64,000 nt of DNA from Bacteroides sp. CAG:545 (GTDB lineage: Bacteria; Bacteroidota; Bacteroidia; Bacteroidales; UBA932): the NCBI GenBank assembly GCA_000432515.1, contig HF996057.1, positions 1 to 64,000 of the forward strand, in the 5' to 3' direction. The translations under genes were made by a program, and so were the position numbers. Under the pieces are notes generated by a model. It was given only the letters and a program-made list of their open reading frames with translations, made no database searches and was not told the origin of the DNA. Positions 53,268 to 62,074 of this stretch are shown here, piece by piece; position 1 is the stretch's first letter; each line of letters opens with the position of its first letter.

Positions 53268-54443
53268 ATGAGTGAAGAATTGAATGAATTCACCGACATC
53301 AGTCCTTATACGGATGCGGAAGCGGTAGAGGCGCTTGGTAAACTTGCAGATCATCCCGCTGTTGTGGAAGTGTCTAAAGCTATATTTCCGGACAAAGAGC
53401 CTGAATTCCTCAGAAAAATACTAAAGAGCGTAAAGAGCATTGACGAGTTCCAGATTCTTGTAATGAACAAGGCTGTAGAATGGGTTCTGTCCACGACTGC
53501 ACACAATTTCTCCTATGACGGCATCGGGAATCTCAAGAAAATCAACGGCAAGTTCCTGGCGATGTCCAATCACCGCGACATTATTCTTGACCCTGCGATA
53601 ACTCAGGTGGTGCTTTACCGCAATGCGATTCCTATGACTGAGATAGCAGTGGGAAGCAACCTGTTGACCAACAAGTATATAGAATATCTCATCCGCTCGA
53701 ACAGGATGATCAAGGTCATTCGCGGGATCAATGCGAGACAGCTCTATCTTTCATCACAGGTCCTTTCGAAATATATCAGAGAGTGCATCACCTCCGGCCG
53801 CAGTTCCATCTGGATTGCCCAGCGTGAAGGCAGGGCCAAGGACGGTATCGACACTACTGAGCAGGGCCTGCTCAAGATGCTGGATATGAGCGGTACTGCT
53901 GATTTCACTACGAATTTTGAGGAACTTAACATTGTTCCGCTCAGTATTTCATACGAATATGAGCCGTGCGATATCCTCAAGGCTCGTGAGCGCCTGATTT
54001 CACGGACACAGAAATATGTCAAGGGCTCCCGTGAGGATCTCATAAGCATTATGACCGGAATCGAGCAGCAGAAAGGCAATATCCATCTGAATATCGGTTC
54101 GCCGCTCACTCATGATGAGATTGAGGCTGCGTCATACTGTAACAAGAATGACCGCTATCAGGCGATCAGACATGCAGTTGACGTCAGGATTATAGAGGGT
54201 TACAAGTTGTGGAAGACCAACTATATCGGTTATGATATGGTGAACCACACTTTCAAATACCGTGACAAATATACTCCGGATGATGTTGCTCAGTTTACAG
54301 ATTACGTTGAGCATCAGCTCGATAAGGTGGAGAAGTCTCTGTGCAGGGCTGATTTGAGAGATATATTCCTGAGGATATATGCGAATCCTGTAGTCAGTCT
54401 TGAGAATCTTATGATAGAACGTGCCGCTGCTTCCAGGCAGTAA
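53268..54443 (+). CDS. 1-acyl-glycerol-3-phosphate acyltransferase-like protein
   Basis: The PlsC-type motifs are present: MSNHRDIILDPA (NHxxxxD, catalytic His and Asp), a following KVIRGINARQLYL, and WIAQREGRAKDGIDTTEQG (the ExxR-like glycerophosphate motif). The 391-residue length, with a long C-terminal helical region, is usual for Bacteroidetes members placed at the membrane surface without membrane helices. It may acylate phospholipid precursors. ATG 53268 (MSEELNEFTD) is used; ATG 53235 is also possible. Confidence 0.82.
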   Translation: MSEELNEFTDISPYTDAEAVEALGKLADHPAVVEVSKAIFPDKEPEFLRKILKSVKSIDEFQILVMNKAVEWVLSTTAHNFSYDGIGNLKKINGKFLAMSNHRDIILDPAITQVVLYRNAIPMTEIAVGSNLLTNKYIEYLIRSNRMIKVIRGINARQLYLSSQVLSKYIRECITSGRSSIWIAQREGRAKDGIDTTEQGLLKMLDMSGTADFTTNFEELNIVPLSISYEYEPCDILKARERLISRTQKYVKGSREDLISIMTGIEQQKGNIHLNIGSPLTHDEIEAASYCNKNDRYQAIRHAVDVRIIEGYKLWKTNYIGYDMVNHTFKYRDKYTPDDVAQFTDYVEHQLDKVEKSLCRADLRDIFLRIYANPVVSLENLMIERAAASRQ

Positions 54444-54460
54444 CAGAATGTGTGGAACAT

Positions 54461-54504
54461 ATATAAAAAATCAGTAGTCGAAACCGGCTACTGATTTTTT
54501 ATAT
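54461..54504. terminator. Two-way rho-independent terminator overlapping the mscS stop
   Basis: Perfect 17-base arms, ATATAAAAAATCAGTAG (54461-54477) and CTACTGATTTTTTATAT (54488-54504), surround a 10-base loop that adds two C-G pairs (CG at 54479-54480 with CG at 54484-54485). The A and T runs on each side serve both the rightward acyltransferase and the leftward mscS transcripts. The last mscS codons and its TAG stop lie inside the right arm. Confidence 0.9.
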
Positions 54505-55417
54505 GCACATCCATCTGCGGGAACGGGAAACTTAGACCGTTCTTGGGAATCTCCGTGAATATGGCCTCATTTATGTCATATAGCACATCCCAGTAGTCCT
54601 CAGCATTGACCCAGCCTTTCATTACATATTCTATGCTGCTGTCTTTCATCGAATTAAGTGCTACGAAAGGGGCAGCGGAGCCTGGTGTTGTCCCGTCAAG
54701 GATACGCTTGTCGGATTTCAGGATATTCATCAGGACTTCCTTGGCCTTGGCGTTGTCCGTGCTGTAGTCGAGATTAACAAACCACTCGCAGCGGTTCACA
54801 TTTCTCTCGAAGAAGTTCTTTATGTTTCCGTTTGAAAGCGCACCGTTAGGCAGGACGACTGTTTCATTGTTGAATGTCCTTAGCTTGGTGCTGAAGATAT
54901 TCACTTCTGTCACAATACCGGAAAAACCTAAAGCATTGATATAGTCTCCAGCCTTGAACGGCTTGAACATCAATATCATAATGCCTCCGGCGAAATTCTG
55001 CACTGTTCCGCTCAGCGCCATACCTATCGCCATACCGCCTGCAGCGAGCAGGGCCGCAAGTGAAGTCGTGTTCACACCTAATGTGCCTATCGTGATGATG
55101 ACGAGCAGCACTGTCAATGTGATGGTGAAAAGACTGGTGACGAACGATGCAAGTGTCTTTTCTGTATGCTTGCGTTCGAATATTCTTCGGAGCAGTACCT
55201 TCACCCGCTTTATGATCCAGAGACCGATTGCGTATATTGCAATGGCGGCCAGCACCTTGAAGCCGAATGTGATGGCATCATGGATAAGGCTCTGGAAGAA
55301 CTGATCAGGGTTGGTGGTCAGTTCTTTAGCCATATTGCTCAATGCAACTTTCGCGGAGTCCGGATTGAACTTTGCGGTATCCAGCTGCGAAGTTATTTGC
55401 GGAATTTGTAGAATCAT
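54488..55417 (-). CDS. MscS-family mechanosensitive ion channel
   Basis: The 309-residue protein has a periplasmic start, about three membrane helices (FKVLAAIAIYAIGLWII, TLTVLLVIITIGTLGV), the pore-lining TM3 AALLAAGGMAIGMALSGTVQNFAGGIMIL and the beta-domain MFKPFKAGDYINALGFSGIVTEVNIFSTKLRTFNNETVVLPNG in split form. It releases solutes on hypo-osmotic stress from the inner membrane. It starts 3 bases after the cysteate-synthase-like gene stop and ends inside the terminator hairpin. Confidence 0.9.
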   Translation of the reverse strand: MILQIPQITSQLDTAKFNPDSAKVALSNMAKELTTNPDQFFQSLIHDAITFGFKVLAAIAIYAIGLWIIKRVKVLLRRIFERKHTEKTLASFVTSLFTITLTVLLVIITIGTLGVNTTSLAALLAAGGMAIGMALSGTVQNFAGGIMILMFKPFKAGDYINALGFSGIVTEVNIFSTKLRTFNNETVVLPNGALSNGNIKNFFERNVNRCEWFVNLDYSTDNAKAKEVLMNILKSDKRILDGTTPGSAAPFVALNSMKDSSIEYVMKGWVNAEDYWDVLYDINEAIFTEIPKNGLSFPFPQMDVHIKNQ

Positions 55418-55420
55418 CTA

Positions 55421-56701
55421 TCAGAACAATTTGTCGATTGCTGCAATTATTTCTTCTGCAGGCAGTTCCGGGCTCAGAACCAGGTCCGGTTCCTTGAGTA
55501 TGAACCCTTTTCTCGTAGCGCTCAGCATACCGCCTCCTGTCACATTGAGCATAATGGTTTCATCCTTCTTCACGGTACCATTGTCGATTGCCTGTTTCAG
55601 ACTGGCCACCGCACATGCTGAGGCTGGGAAAATGTCATATCCTTCAGCACTGTAATAACGTACAACCCATGAAACAATCTCATCGTTGCTGACTTTGAAC
55701 ATGTCGCCGCCTGATTTCTCCAGCACGTCGAACAGGCCACCTGCTATGCTGTATGGAGGTTTTCTGTTGGAGAGAACCTTTCCGAGAATGACTTCCGCCT
55801 TACTCCTGGACTCTTCAGGTGTCATCGATACGAGTTCGCGGCTGTGATTCTTCCAAGAGTCATACATGATAGTGAACGGAGCGTTCTGGCTGGCATAGAC
55901 TCTCATATTGTTCTTGCCGAATCTGCCGTCGGCAGCGAGCCTCTCTGCGTTTTCCCAAGCGGCAATAGCGCCCGTGCCGCTACCTACAGCCTGGAAATAT
56001 GCATCAGGAATACGGCCAATCACTTCCACGGCTGACAGTACTGTGGTTCCCATACCGTCTCTTCTGGCCACGTTCTTGGCACCGCCTTCAGCCATATATC
56101 TCGGATCCTTGCAGAGTTTGTCTCCCAATGCGATGGCGTCATAATAGTCTGTGCCTGTCGGGGTTGCGACTATCTTTACGCAAGATGACAGCTTCTTTCT
56201 GAACCAGAGGTCGCTTATATTGTCATAAGGAATGCAGATGACGATAGGAATGTTGTTGTCAGAGCATACTTTGGCAAATGCTCTTGCTGTGTTTCCGGCA
56301 GACTGGACAACCAGGATTCTCTTGTTGTTCTTCGGAAGTCTTGCGCATACGGAATAGGCTTCAGTCTCTTTGAACGAGCAGGTTTCCATTCTGGCGCCAA
56401 GGCGAGGGCAATAACCTGAGAATGTAATGTATAGATTCTCAAGGCCTAACATATTGGCCAAACCCTTGCTCTTATACGTTACAGGTGCGTGCGAATGTCT
56501 GAGAGTCTTGCGCACTGGAAGCCATTCTGCGTATCTGTAAAGCCCTTTGAGGTCATCTCTCGGGGTAAATTTGGTGTTATTGTAAACAGCTCTTACAAGT
56601 GAAGGAGCAGTTGCTTCCGGGTCGGCAAGAGACCAGCCCTCATCATCGAAAATTCGACCGTTTGATACATTGATCAACTTATAATCGATTGGCTTGAACA
56701 T
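55421..56701 (-). CDS. PLP-dependent threonine-synthase-like enzyme, probable cysteate synthase
   Basis: The 426-residue fold-type II enzyme carries the PLP lysine in ETCSFKETEAY (Lys111), the VQSAGNTARAFAKV phosphate-side helix, AVGSGTGAIAAW (cofactor glycine loop) and LNVTGGGML. The whole pattern, including the start INVSNGRIFDDEGW, matches the cysteate synthase group described from Methanosarcina and found across Bacteroidetes, rather than true threonine synthase. Such enzymes turn phosphoserine and sulfite into cysteate, the head-group source of sulfonolipids. No other sulfonolipid gene is in the window. It lies between the antiporter and mscS in one operon. Confidence 0.7.
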   Translation of the reverse strand: MFKPIDYKLINVSNGRIFDDEGWSLADPEATAPSLVRAVYNNTKFTPRDDLKGLYRYAEWLPVRKTLRHSHAPVTYKSKGLANMLGLENLYITFSGYCPRLGARMETCSFKETEAYSVCARLPKNNKRILVVQSAGNTARAFAKVCSDNNIPIVICIPYDNISDLWFRKKLSSCVKIVATPTGTDYYDAIALGDKLCKDPRYMAEGGAKNVARRDGMGTTVLSAVEVIGRIPDAYFQAVGSGTGAIAAWENAERLAADGRFGKNNMRVYASQNAPFTIMYDSWKNHSRELVSMTPEESRSKAEVILGKVLSNRKPPYSIAGGLFDVLEKSGGDMFKVSNDEIVSWVVRYYSAEGYDIFPASACAVASLKQAIDNGTVKKDETIMLNVTGGGMLSATRKGFILKEPDLVLSPELPAEEIIAAIDKLF

Positions 56702-56713
56702 ATTGGTTTAGAT

Positions 56714-57673
56714 TTATTTCTTGATTATCAGGAATGTCATGTATGCTGCTTCGAGAAGCAGTAGGAGCAGGCCGTCAGCCCGATCCAGCTGGTTCTTCTT
56801 GTTTGTATGGATACTTGCCCATATCACTAGTGAGCTGAGCAGCAGTGCGCCCAAGTCCACATAACTCATGCCTGTCATGGAGAGCGGATGCAACAATGCG
56901 GAGCCTCCAAGAATCAGGAGAATGTTGAACACATTGGAGCCCAAAATGTTGCCAAGAGCAAGCTGCCCCTTTTTCTTGAATGCGGCCACGATGCAGGTCA
57001 CAAGTTCAGGCATTGACGTGCCGCCGGCAAGAATCGTGATGGCAATGAGTTTGTCGCTGACATTGAGCATCTTGGCTATTGATGTAGCTGAATTGACAAA
57101 CATTCTACCGCCGAAAACAAGTCCCGCAAGTCCGGCAACTATCAGCACTGCTGCCAATGCCGGTTTTATAACCTTTTCATTTTCATTGGTTTCTGTCTGA
57201 TTTGCCGTGTCGAAACGGAAGCACATATAAATGTACGCAGCAAACAGCACGAGGAGAATCGCTCCATCCATTCTGCCCAGCACGTCATCTCCGATGCCGA
57301 AAAGGGTACGACTCATTCCTAAAGCGATAAATATCAATGTTATGGCTATGTTCAGAGGTATATCCTTTTTCCTGTTCATCGGAGTAATGTTCATCGGCAA
57401 AATCAATGCTGTGGCTCCCAAAATCAAGAATACATTGAAAATATTCGAGCCTACTACATTGCCGATTGCGATATCTCCGTTTCCCTGAAGGGCTCCGATG
57501 AAACTGACTACCATCTCAGGTGCTGATGTCCCCATTCCGACTATCGTAAGTCCTATGACGAAGTCGCTGACTCCAAACCTCTTGGCAATGGATGATGCTC
57601 CATCTACCAGAAAGTCTGCACCGAGAACCACAAGTGCAAGTCCGACTATAAGCAATAAACACTCTATCAGCAT
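56714..57673 (-). CDS. Calcium/sodium antiporter, CaCA family (YrbG-like)
   Basis: The 319-residue membrane protein has two inverted halves, each with an alpha-repeat: VIGLTIVGMGTSAPEMVVSF near residue 50 and LIAITILAGGTSMPELVTC near residue 215; the Gly-Ser/Thr-x-Pro-Glu motifs line the ion path. About ten membrane helices are predicted. It would exchange Ca2+ for Na+ or H+ across the inner membrane. It ends 12 bases before the cysteate-synthase-like gene. Confidence 0.9.
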   Translation of the reverse strand: MLIECLLLIVGLALVVLGADFLVDGASSIAKRFGVSDFVIGLTIVGMGTSAPEMVVSFIGALQGNGDIAIGNVVGSNIFNVFLILGATALILPMNITPMNRKKDIPLNIAITLIFIALGMSRTLFGIGDDVLGRMDGAILLVLFAAYIYMCFRFDTANQTETNENEKVIKPALAAVLIVAGLAGLVFGGRMFVNSATSIAKMLNVSDKLIAITILAGGTSMPELVTCIVAAFKKKGQLALGNILGSNVFNILLILGGSALLHPLSMTGMSYVDLGALLLSSLVIWASIHTNKKNQLDRADGLLLLLLEAAYMTFLIIKK

Positions 57674-57685
57674 GTTACCTTAAAA

Positions 57686-59107
57686 TTATTCTTCTTCTTT
57701 GTCTTTTAGTTTCAATGCGCATACGTTCTCCACGTGCATCGTATGAGGGAACATATCCACCGGCTGCACAGCAGTAATCTCGTACATAGGGGACATCATT
57801 GCCAGATCCCTTGCCTGTGAGGCAGGATTGCAACTGACATATACTATGCGTTCAGGAGCGGCCTCCATAATGACTTTTACTACATCCGGATGCATTCCTG
57901 CTCTTGGCGGGTCGATAATCATCACTTCCGGCTTGCCGTGCTCTTTTATGAAATCGGCTGTCAGGATATCTTTCATGTCGCCGTCGAAGAATGTGCAGTT
58001 GGTGATTCCGTTAGCCTCCGCATTTATCCTCGCGTCCTCGATGGCTTCTTTAACATATTCGATACCAATCACTTTGGATGCTTTGTCCGAAATGAACTGG
58101 GCGATTGTGCCAGTGCCGGTATAGAGGTCATATACGACCTCATTTCCTGTCAATGCTGCAAATTCCTTGGCTACTGAATACAGTTTGTAGGCTTGTTCGC
58201 TGTTCGTCTGGTAGAATGATTTGGGACCGATCTTGAATTTCAATTTGCCCATGGTCTCCCAGATGGCGTCCTCTCCTTTATATAATATGCAGTCCAGATC
58301 GGAAATCGAGTCATTGAGCTTTTCGTTTATCACGTAATGCAGCGACTTGATTTGCGGAAATTCTGCTGCAATGGCATCCAGCATCGGGACAATCTTGTCC
58401 TGGTCGTCGTAAGCGAAACAAACTGTGAGCATTACGTCGCCGACTTGATTGTTTCGGACAATGATATTTCTCAGGAAACCAGTATTTTCCCGGATGTTGT
58501 AGAACTCGAGGTTATGAGTGACGGCGTATTCCCTGATGAAAAGCCTGATCTCATTTGAAGGCTCCGGCTGCAGGCTGCAATGCTTGATATCCAATACTTT
58601 ATCGAAGAATTTGCCTACATGGAAGCCTAGTCCAAGACGCTCCTCGTCAGTGAGGCTGTCCGGATCTTCATTGTTGTAGATCCATCTTTTGTTCGAGAAT
58701 GTGAATTCGAGTTTGTTCCTGTAGTATTTGGTCTTGTCTGACGGCAGGATAGGGGAGATGTCCGGAATTTCCAGATGTCCGATGCGGACCAGCTGGTCCC
58801 AGACTTGCTGCTGTTTGGCTTTCAACTGCATATCGTAAGGCAATGGTTGCCAGCGGCATCCTCCGCATATTCCGAAGTGCTCGCAGAAAGGCTGAAGCCT
58901 GTCCTCGGAAGGTTTCACTATCTCGAGAATGAAACCTTCCATATAGTTCTTTTTCTTTTTTGTTACCTTGACATTGACAATGTCTCCCGGAACTGCGAAT
59001 TCTACGAAAACCACTGTCCCATCCACGTGGGCAAGTGATTTTCCTTCTGCAGCAACAGCTTCTATCTTAACATTTTCAAGTATGAGGTCGAGTTTTTTAC
59101 GTCCCAT
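57686..59107 (-). CDS. 23S rRNA (uracil-C5) methyltransferase, RlmD/RumA type
   Basis: An N-terminal TRAM domain (LENVKIEAVAAEGKSLAHVDG) is followed by the 4Fe-4S cysteine set (FCEHFGICGGCRWQPL plus an earlier or later fourth Cys), the SAM-binding KFKIGPKSFYQTN and VVYDLYTGTGTIAQFI, MIIDPPRAGMHPDVV and the catalytic Cys in VYVSCNPASQARDL. ATG 59107 (MGRKKLDLI) suits the family. 473 residues. Members make m5U in 23S rRNA. It follows the phosphate symporter by 1 base. Confidence 0.88.
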   Translation of the reverse strand: MGRKKLDLILENVKIEAVAAEGKSLAHVDGTVVFVEFAVPGDIVNVKVTKKKKNYMEGFILEIVKPSEDRLQPFCEHFGICGGCRWQPLPYDMQLKAKQQQVWDQLVRIGHLEIPDISPILPSDKTKYYRNKLEFTFSNKRWIYNNEDPDSLTDEERLGLGFHVGKFFDKVLDIKHCSLQPEPSNEIRLFIREYAVTHNLEFYNIRENTGFLRNIIVRNNQVGDVMLTVCFAYDDQDKIVPMLDAIAAEFPQIKSLHYVINEKLNDSISDLDCILYKGEDAIWETMGKLKFKIGPKSFYQTNSEQAYKLYSVAKEFAALTGNEVVYDLYTGTGTIAQFISDKASKVIGIEYVKEAIEDARINAEANGITNCTFFDGDMKDILTADFIKEHGKPEVMIIDPPRAGMHPDVVKVIMEAAPERIVYVSCNPASQARDLAMMSPMYEITAVQPVDMFPHTMHVENVCALKLKDKEEE

Positions 59108-59108
59108 T

Positions 59109-60791
59109 TCAATTGTCGTTTCTAACGATGGCTTGTGATACATTTATCATAAAGTCTCCCATTGCCTCCAATTCTGCTATCATATCGAGGAAATAGTTGA
59201 GAGACTGATAGTTTCCAGTGTGGTGCTCTATCTGCAGAATGCCTTCTTCTCTCAGCTTGTTGCGAGTTTCGTTGATGTCATCTTCTGAGGCATAGGCATT
59301 GGAAATGTCTTTGACTCCTTTCAGAGTCGTAGCGTTTTTCAGATTCTCAACCATTACGTCATAGCCTTTTTCGACTTTAGAACTCAATGTGAGTATCTTG
59401 GATATGGAGTCGTCATCAAATTTTCTGTTATGCACGCGTTCTCTTTCCAATATCCTGCTTATGTTTTCTCCACTGTCGCCGAGGCTTTCGAGCTCGCCTA
59501 TGACACGGTAGAGCACTTTGACCTGCTCTGCTTCTTCTTCTGTGAGATTGCCTGTGGAGACATTGCTCAGGAAACCTGCGATTTCATATTCGAGTTTGTC
59601 GGACAGTTCCTCCAGGTGCACGAGTTTCACCCGGTATTCTTCGAATTTGTCAGGATCTTTTTCCATAACAGCATTTTTCACATTGTCAAAGCCGTTTCTG
59701 AGTATTTCAGCGAAGTGTACGACCTCTTTGAATGCCTGTGAAATGGCTATGGCAGGTGTGCCGAAGTTGCGGGAGGTGATGTAAATCAGATTGCTGTATT
59801 CATTTGTTTCGCTGTCAGATTCCTGGACGCATTTGGTGACAAGTTTCTCGATGAATTTGGTGAACCAGGCGAGGATGCAGGTGTCGAACAGGTTGAAGAG
59901 CGTATGGAAAAGCGCTATTCCGAAAACTCCCGCCCAAATGCCGGGAGCAATTCCCAATGCTGTCGTTATGCAGCCGACAAGGCTAATCAGCGGTTTGAAT
60001 GCGATAAGTGCAAGTACGGCGCCGAAAACATTGAAGAATGTATGTACCAATGCAGCTCTTTTTGCTTGTATATTTGCATCTGTGGCAGCCATGTTTGCGG
60101 AGATTGTGGTTCCGATGTTCTCACCGAGCACCATAGCTGCAGCAAGGTCGAAATTGATCCATCCGCAACTGAGCATAACCATCGTAAGTGTCACAGCGCC
60201 AGTTGATTGCATTCCGAATGCCAGGATACATCCGATGGCCATAAACATTGGAACGCCGAGGAAATTGTTGGTTTGGAGTTCAGAAATGCGGTAGGCGAGT
60301 CCCTGAAGTTGGCCGGTACTTGGGAATGTGGACATTATGAAGGATACGCCGAGGAAAAGAAGACCGAATCCCAGGAGAACGTCTCCGAACACCTTGCGTT
60401 TCTGTCCCTTCATCATTGTCAGAATGAATCCGGCTGCAATAAGTGGATATGTAACGTATTTTATATCAATGAGAAAGCCCAACAGAGCAATTATCCAAGT
60501 GGTGAAGGATGCACCGATGTTCGCTCCCATTATGACGAGAATTGCCTGGCTCAGTGCAAGTACGCCGGCATTGACGAAACTTACTACCATTACGGTTGCC
60601 GCGCTTGATGATTCGGCGATTGTCGTTATGCAAAATCCGGACAGAATACTGTTGACAGGATTCTTTTTCATCCAAGGAAGGAATTTCTGGAGTCTGTCGC
60701 CGGACAGTTTGAGAAGTCCGTTGCTCAGCATATTGAGGCCGTAGAGGAACAATCCAATGGCACCGAGTAGGGAGAAGATCTGTAAAAACAT
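59109..60791 (-). CDS. Na/Pi cotransporter family protein with PhoU-like domain
   Basis: The 560-residue protein has two copies of the Na/Pi signature: TTIAESSSAATVMVVSFVNAG and GMQSTGAVTLTMVMLSCG, embedded in about nine membrane helices (about 1-320), then a cytoplasmic helical PhoU-like domain (about 350-550; RVKLVHLEELSDKLEYEIAGF). It imports phosphate with sodium, possibly gated by the PhoU part. ATG 60791 (MFLQIFSLLG) is preferred. It is the first gene of a five-gene leftward operon that ends with mscS. Confidence 0.88.
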   Translation of the reverse strand: MFLQIFSLLGAIGLFLYGLNMLSNGLLKLSGDRLQKFLPWMKKNPVNSILSGFCITTIAESSSAATVMVVSFVNAGVLALSQAILVIMGANIGASFTTWIIALLGFLIDIKYVTYPLIAAGFILTMMKGQKRKVFGDVLLGFGLLFLGVSFIMSTFPSTGQLQGLAYRISELQTNNFLGVPMFMAIGCILAFGMQSTGAVTLTMVMLSCGWINFDLAAAMVLGENIGTTISANMAATDANIQAKRAALVHTFFNVFGAVLALIAFKPLISLVGCITTALGIAPGIWAGVFGIALFHTLFNLFDTCILAWFTKFIEKLVTKCVQESDSETNEYSNLIYITSRNFGTPAIAISQAFKEVVHFAEILRNGFDNVKNAVMEKDPDKFEEYRVKLVHLEELSDKLEYEIAGFLSNVSTGNLTEEEAEQVKVLYRVIGELESLGDSGENISRILERERVHNRKFDDDSISKILTLSSKVEKGYDVMVENLKNATTLKGVKDISNAYASEDDINETRNKLREEGILQIEHHTGNYQSLNYFLDMIAELEAMGDFMINVSQAIVRNDN

Positions 60792-60846
60792 ACCTAACTT
60801 AACATAATATAAATTGTATAACACACGGCAAACCCGTATGGGAATA

Positions 60847-60854
60847 CAAAGATA
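60847..60854 (-). promoter_or_regulatory. -7 box (TATCTTTG on the minus strand) for the five-gene operon
   Basis: Read leftward, TATCTTTG fits TAnnTTTG; the leader is about 50 bases. Just upstream an 11-base hairpin (60858-60883, core GGCTA-CATA-TAGCC) separates it from the genes at 60938 and may end their transcript, though no T run follows. Confidence 0.5.
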
Positions 60855-60937
60855 ATATTTTATGGCTACATATAGCCGTAAAAAATCTCAGTTTCGTTCC
60901 AGTCGCGCACGGAACATCTCCAAAATACATTGTCATG

Positions 60938-61543
60938 TCAGAAAACCAGCGCGATTGTCAAGGCCAAGCCGATATTCAAGCTTTTGCTCTGGCCGAGTGA
61001 TTCTTTCGGAACTTTCCGTTCGGCATACTTGTCGTAAACGTCAGGATGCGAATATGATATGCGTAGTCCGCCGTTCAGGTCCAATGCCAATTTCTCGGAA
61101 AGTCTCAGGCGATAAACATATCCTGTACCGGTTACTGCTGATACTGGTTTGGACTTTTGCAGTCCACAGCCGCCTTCAATATATATGGAACCGTGTTTTT
61201 CGACTCCGTACCTGGATAGCGCAAAAGAACTCCGCAGGAGAACAGGAACGACGCACTCCTCTTTTTGAAGCCCCATGAACCCGCTTCGGACATATAATCC
61301 TAAACGCTTGTATTCCAATCCTATAAGCCCCATCACCTCACCATTTATATGAGACCTGAAATCCAAACTTCTGCTGTCCACAAGATACCCTTCTCCGGAG
61401 ATGTATGAACTGTGGCTGCCGACGAGGATGGCTGAATTCACACCCCATTCCATACCATATCTGAATGACGCTCTCTCCCCTGCCTTTGTCAGCAGCGGAA
61501 AAGTCAATGCCAAACATGCCAGTATGAGTCGTAACTGCTTCAT
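60938..61543 (-). CDS. Predicted small outer-membrane barrel protein, second of a pair
   Basis: A signal peptide (MKQLRLILACLALTFPLLTKA) precedes about 180 residues of alternating strands (SFRYGMEWGVNSAILVG, LIGLEYKRLGLYVRSGFMGL, RLRLSEKLALDLNGGLRISYS) and the end LALTIALVF with a terminal Phe, as for OmpW/OMP_b-brl-type barrels. No named family is recognised. It starts directly after the stop of the gene at 61544, so the two are coupled. Confidence 0.6.
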   Translation of the reverse strand: MKQLRLILACLALTFPLLTKAGERASFRYGMEWGVNSAILVGSHSSYISGEGYLVDSRSLDFRSHINGEVMGLIGLEYKRLGLYVRSGFMGLQKEECVVPVLLRSSFALSRYGVEKHGSIYIEGGCGLQKSKPVSAVTGTGYVYRLRLSEKLALDLNGGLRISYSHPDVYDKYAERKVPKESLGQSKSLNIGLALTIALVF

Positions 61544-62068
61544 TCAGAATCTGTAATAAATGGTTATCTCCGGAATCCAGCTTCTGTAGATGCCGTTCTT
61601 GTAGAATTCGAGCGTTTTCCCGTCTTTCGTTATGTGGCATCCCAGTATAACATTGGCACTCAATGAAATATGAACCGGTACTTTAAACGCGAAATCGATG
61701 CAGACAGCTCCCATCAGTCCACACATGTGGCCTTTGGATGTCCCGTGGTCTGCTACATAGCCCACAGATGCTCCGGGGCCGGCCATAACGCTGAACTGCG
61801 TGTCCTCGCCTATGCGTCCTGCAGTCAGCGGCATCAGCATTGCATAATCGCATTTTATACCGGCATTGTCATGCTTGTGGGAAAGTACATCAAGAATGTC
61901 TGCCGAGAGTCTGGCGACTGAAAGATTCTGGTTCCTTGACAAGTGGCGGAAACTGAAGCCGACGCTTTTGGGAGACGACAGCAAACCGATGTCCACTACC
62001 TGCGCAGAGCCTTTTGAACATATCAGAAGACACACGCAGACCATAAATATTGTCAAGGATTGTTTCAA
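61544..62068 (-). CDS. Predicted small outer-membrane barrel protein, first of a pair
   Basis: The signal peptide MKQSLTIFMVCVCLLICSKGSA is followed by about 150 residues with barrel-like strands (SVGFSFRHLSRNQNLSV, DYAMLMPLTAGRIG, VHISLSANVILGCHI) and the terminal ITIYYRF, whose final Phe fits BAM recognition. Both proteins of the pair start MKQ and share the overall design but not obvious sequence. It lies 6 bases downstream of pyruvate kinase in the same direction. Confidence 0.6.
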   Translation of the reverse strand: MKQSLTIFMVCVCLLICSKGSAQVVDIGLLSSPKSVGFSFRHLSRNQNLSVARLSADILDVLSHKHDNAGIKCDYAMLMPLTAGRIGEDTQFSVMAGPGASVGYVADHGTSKGHMCGLMGAVCIDFAFKVPVHISLSANVILGCHITKDGKTLEFYKNGIYRSWIPEITIYYRF

Positions 62069-62074
62069 TGCGTG

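Noticed and set aside
55421..56701. Threonine synthase of the thr operon
   Set aside because: No homoserine-pathway genes are adjacent and the sequence pattern fits the cysteate synthase group better.
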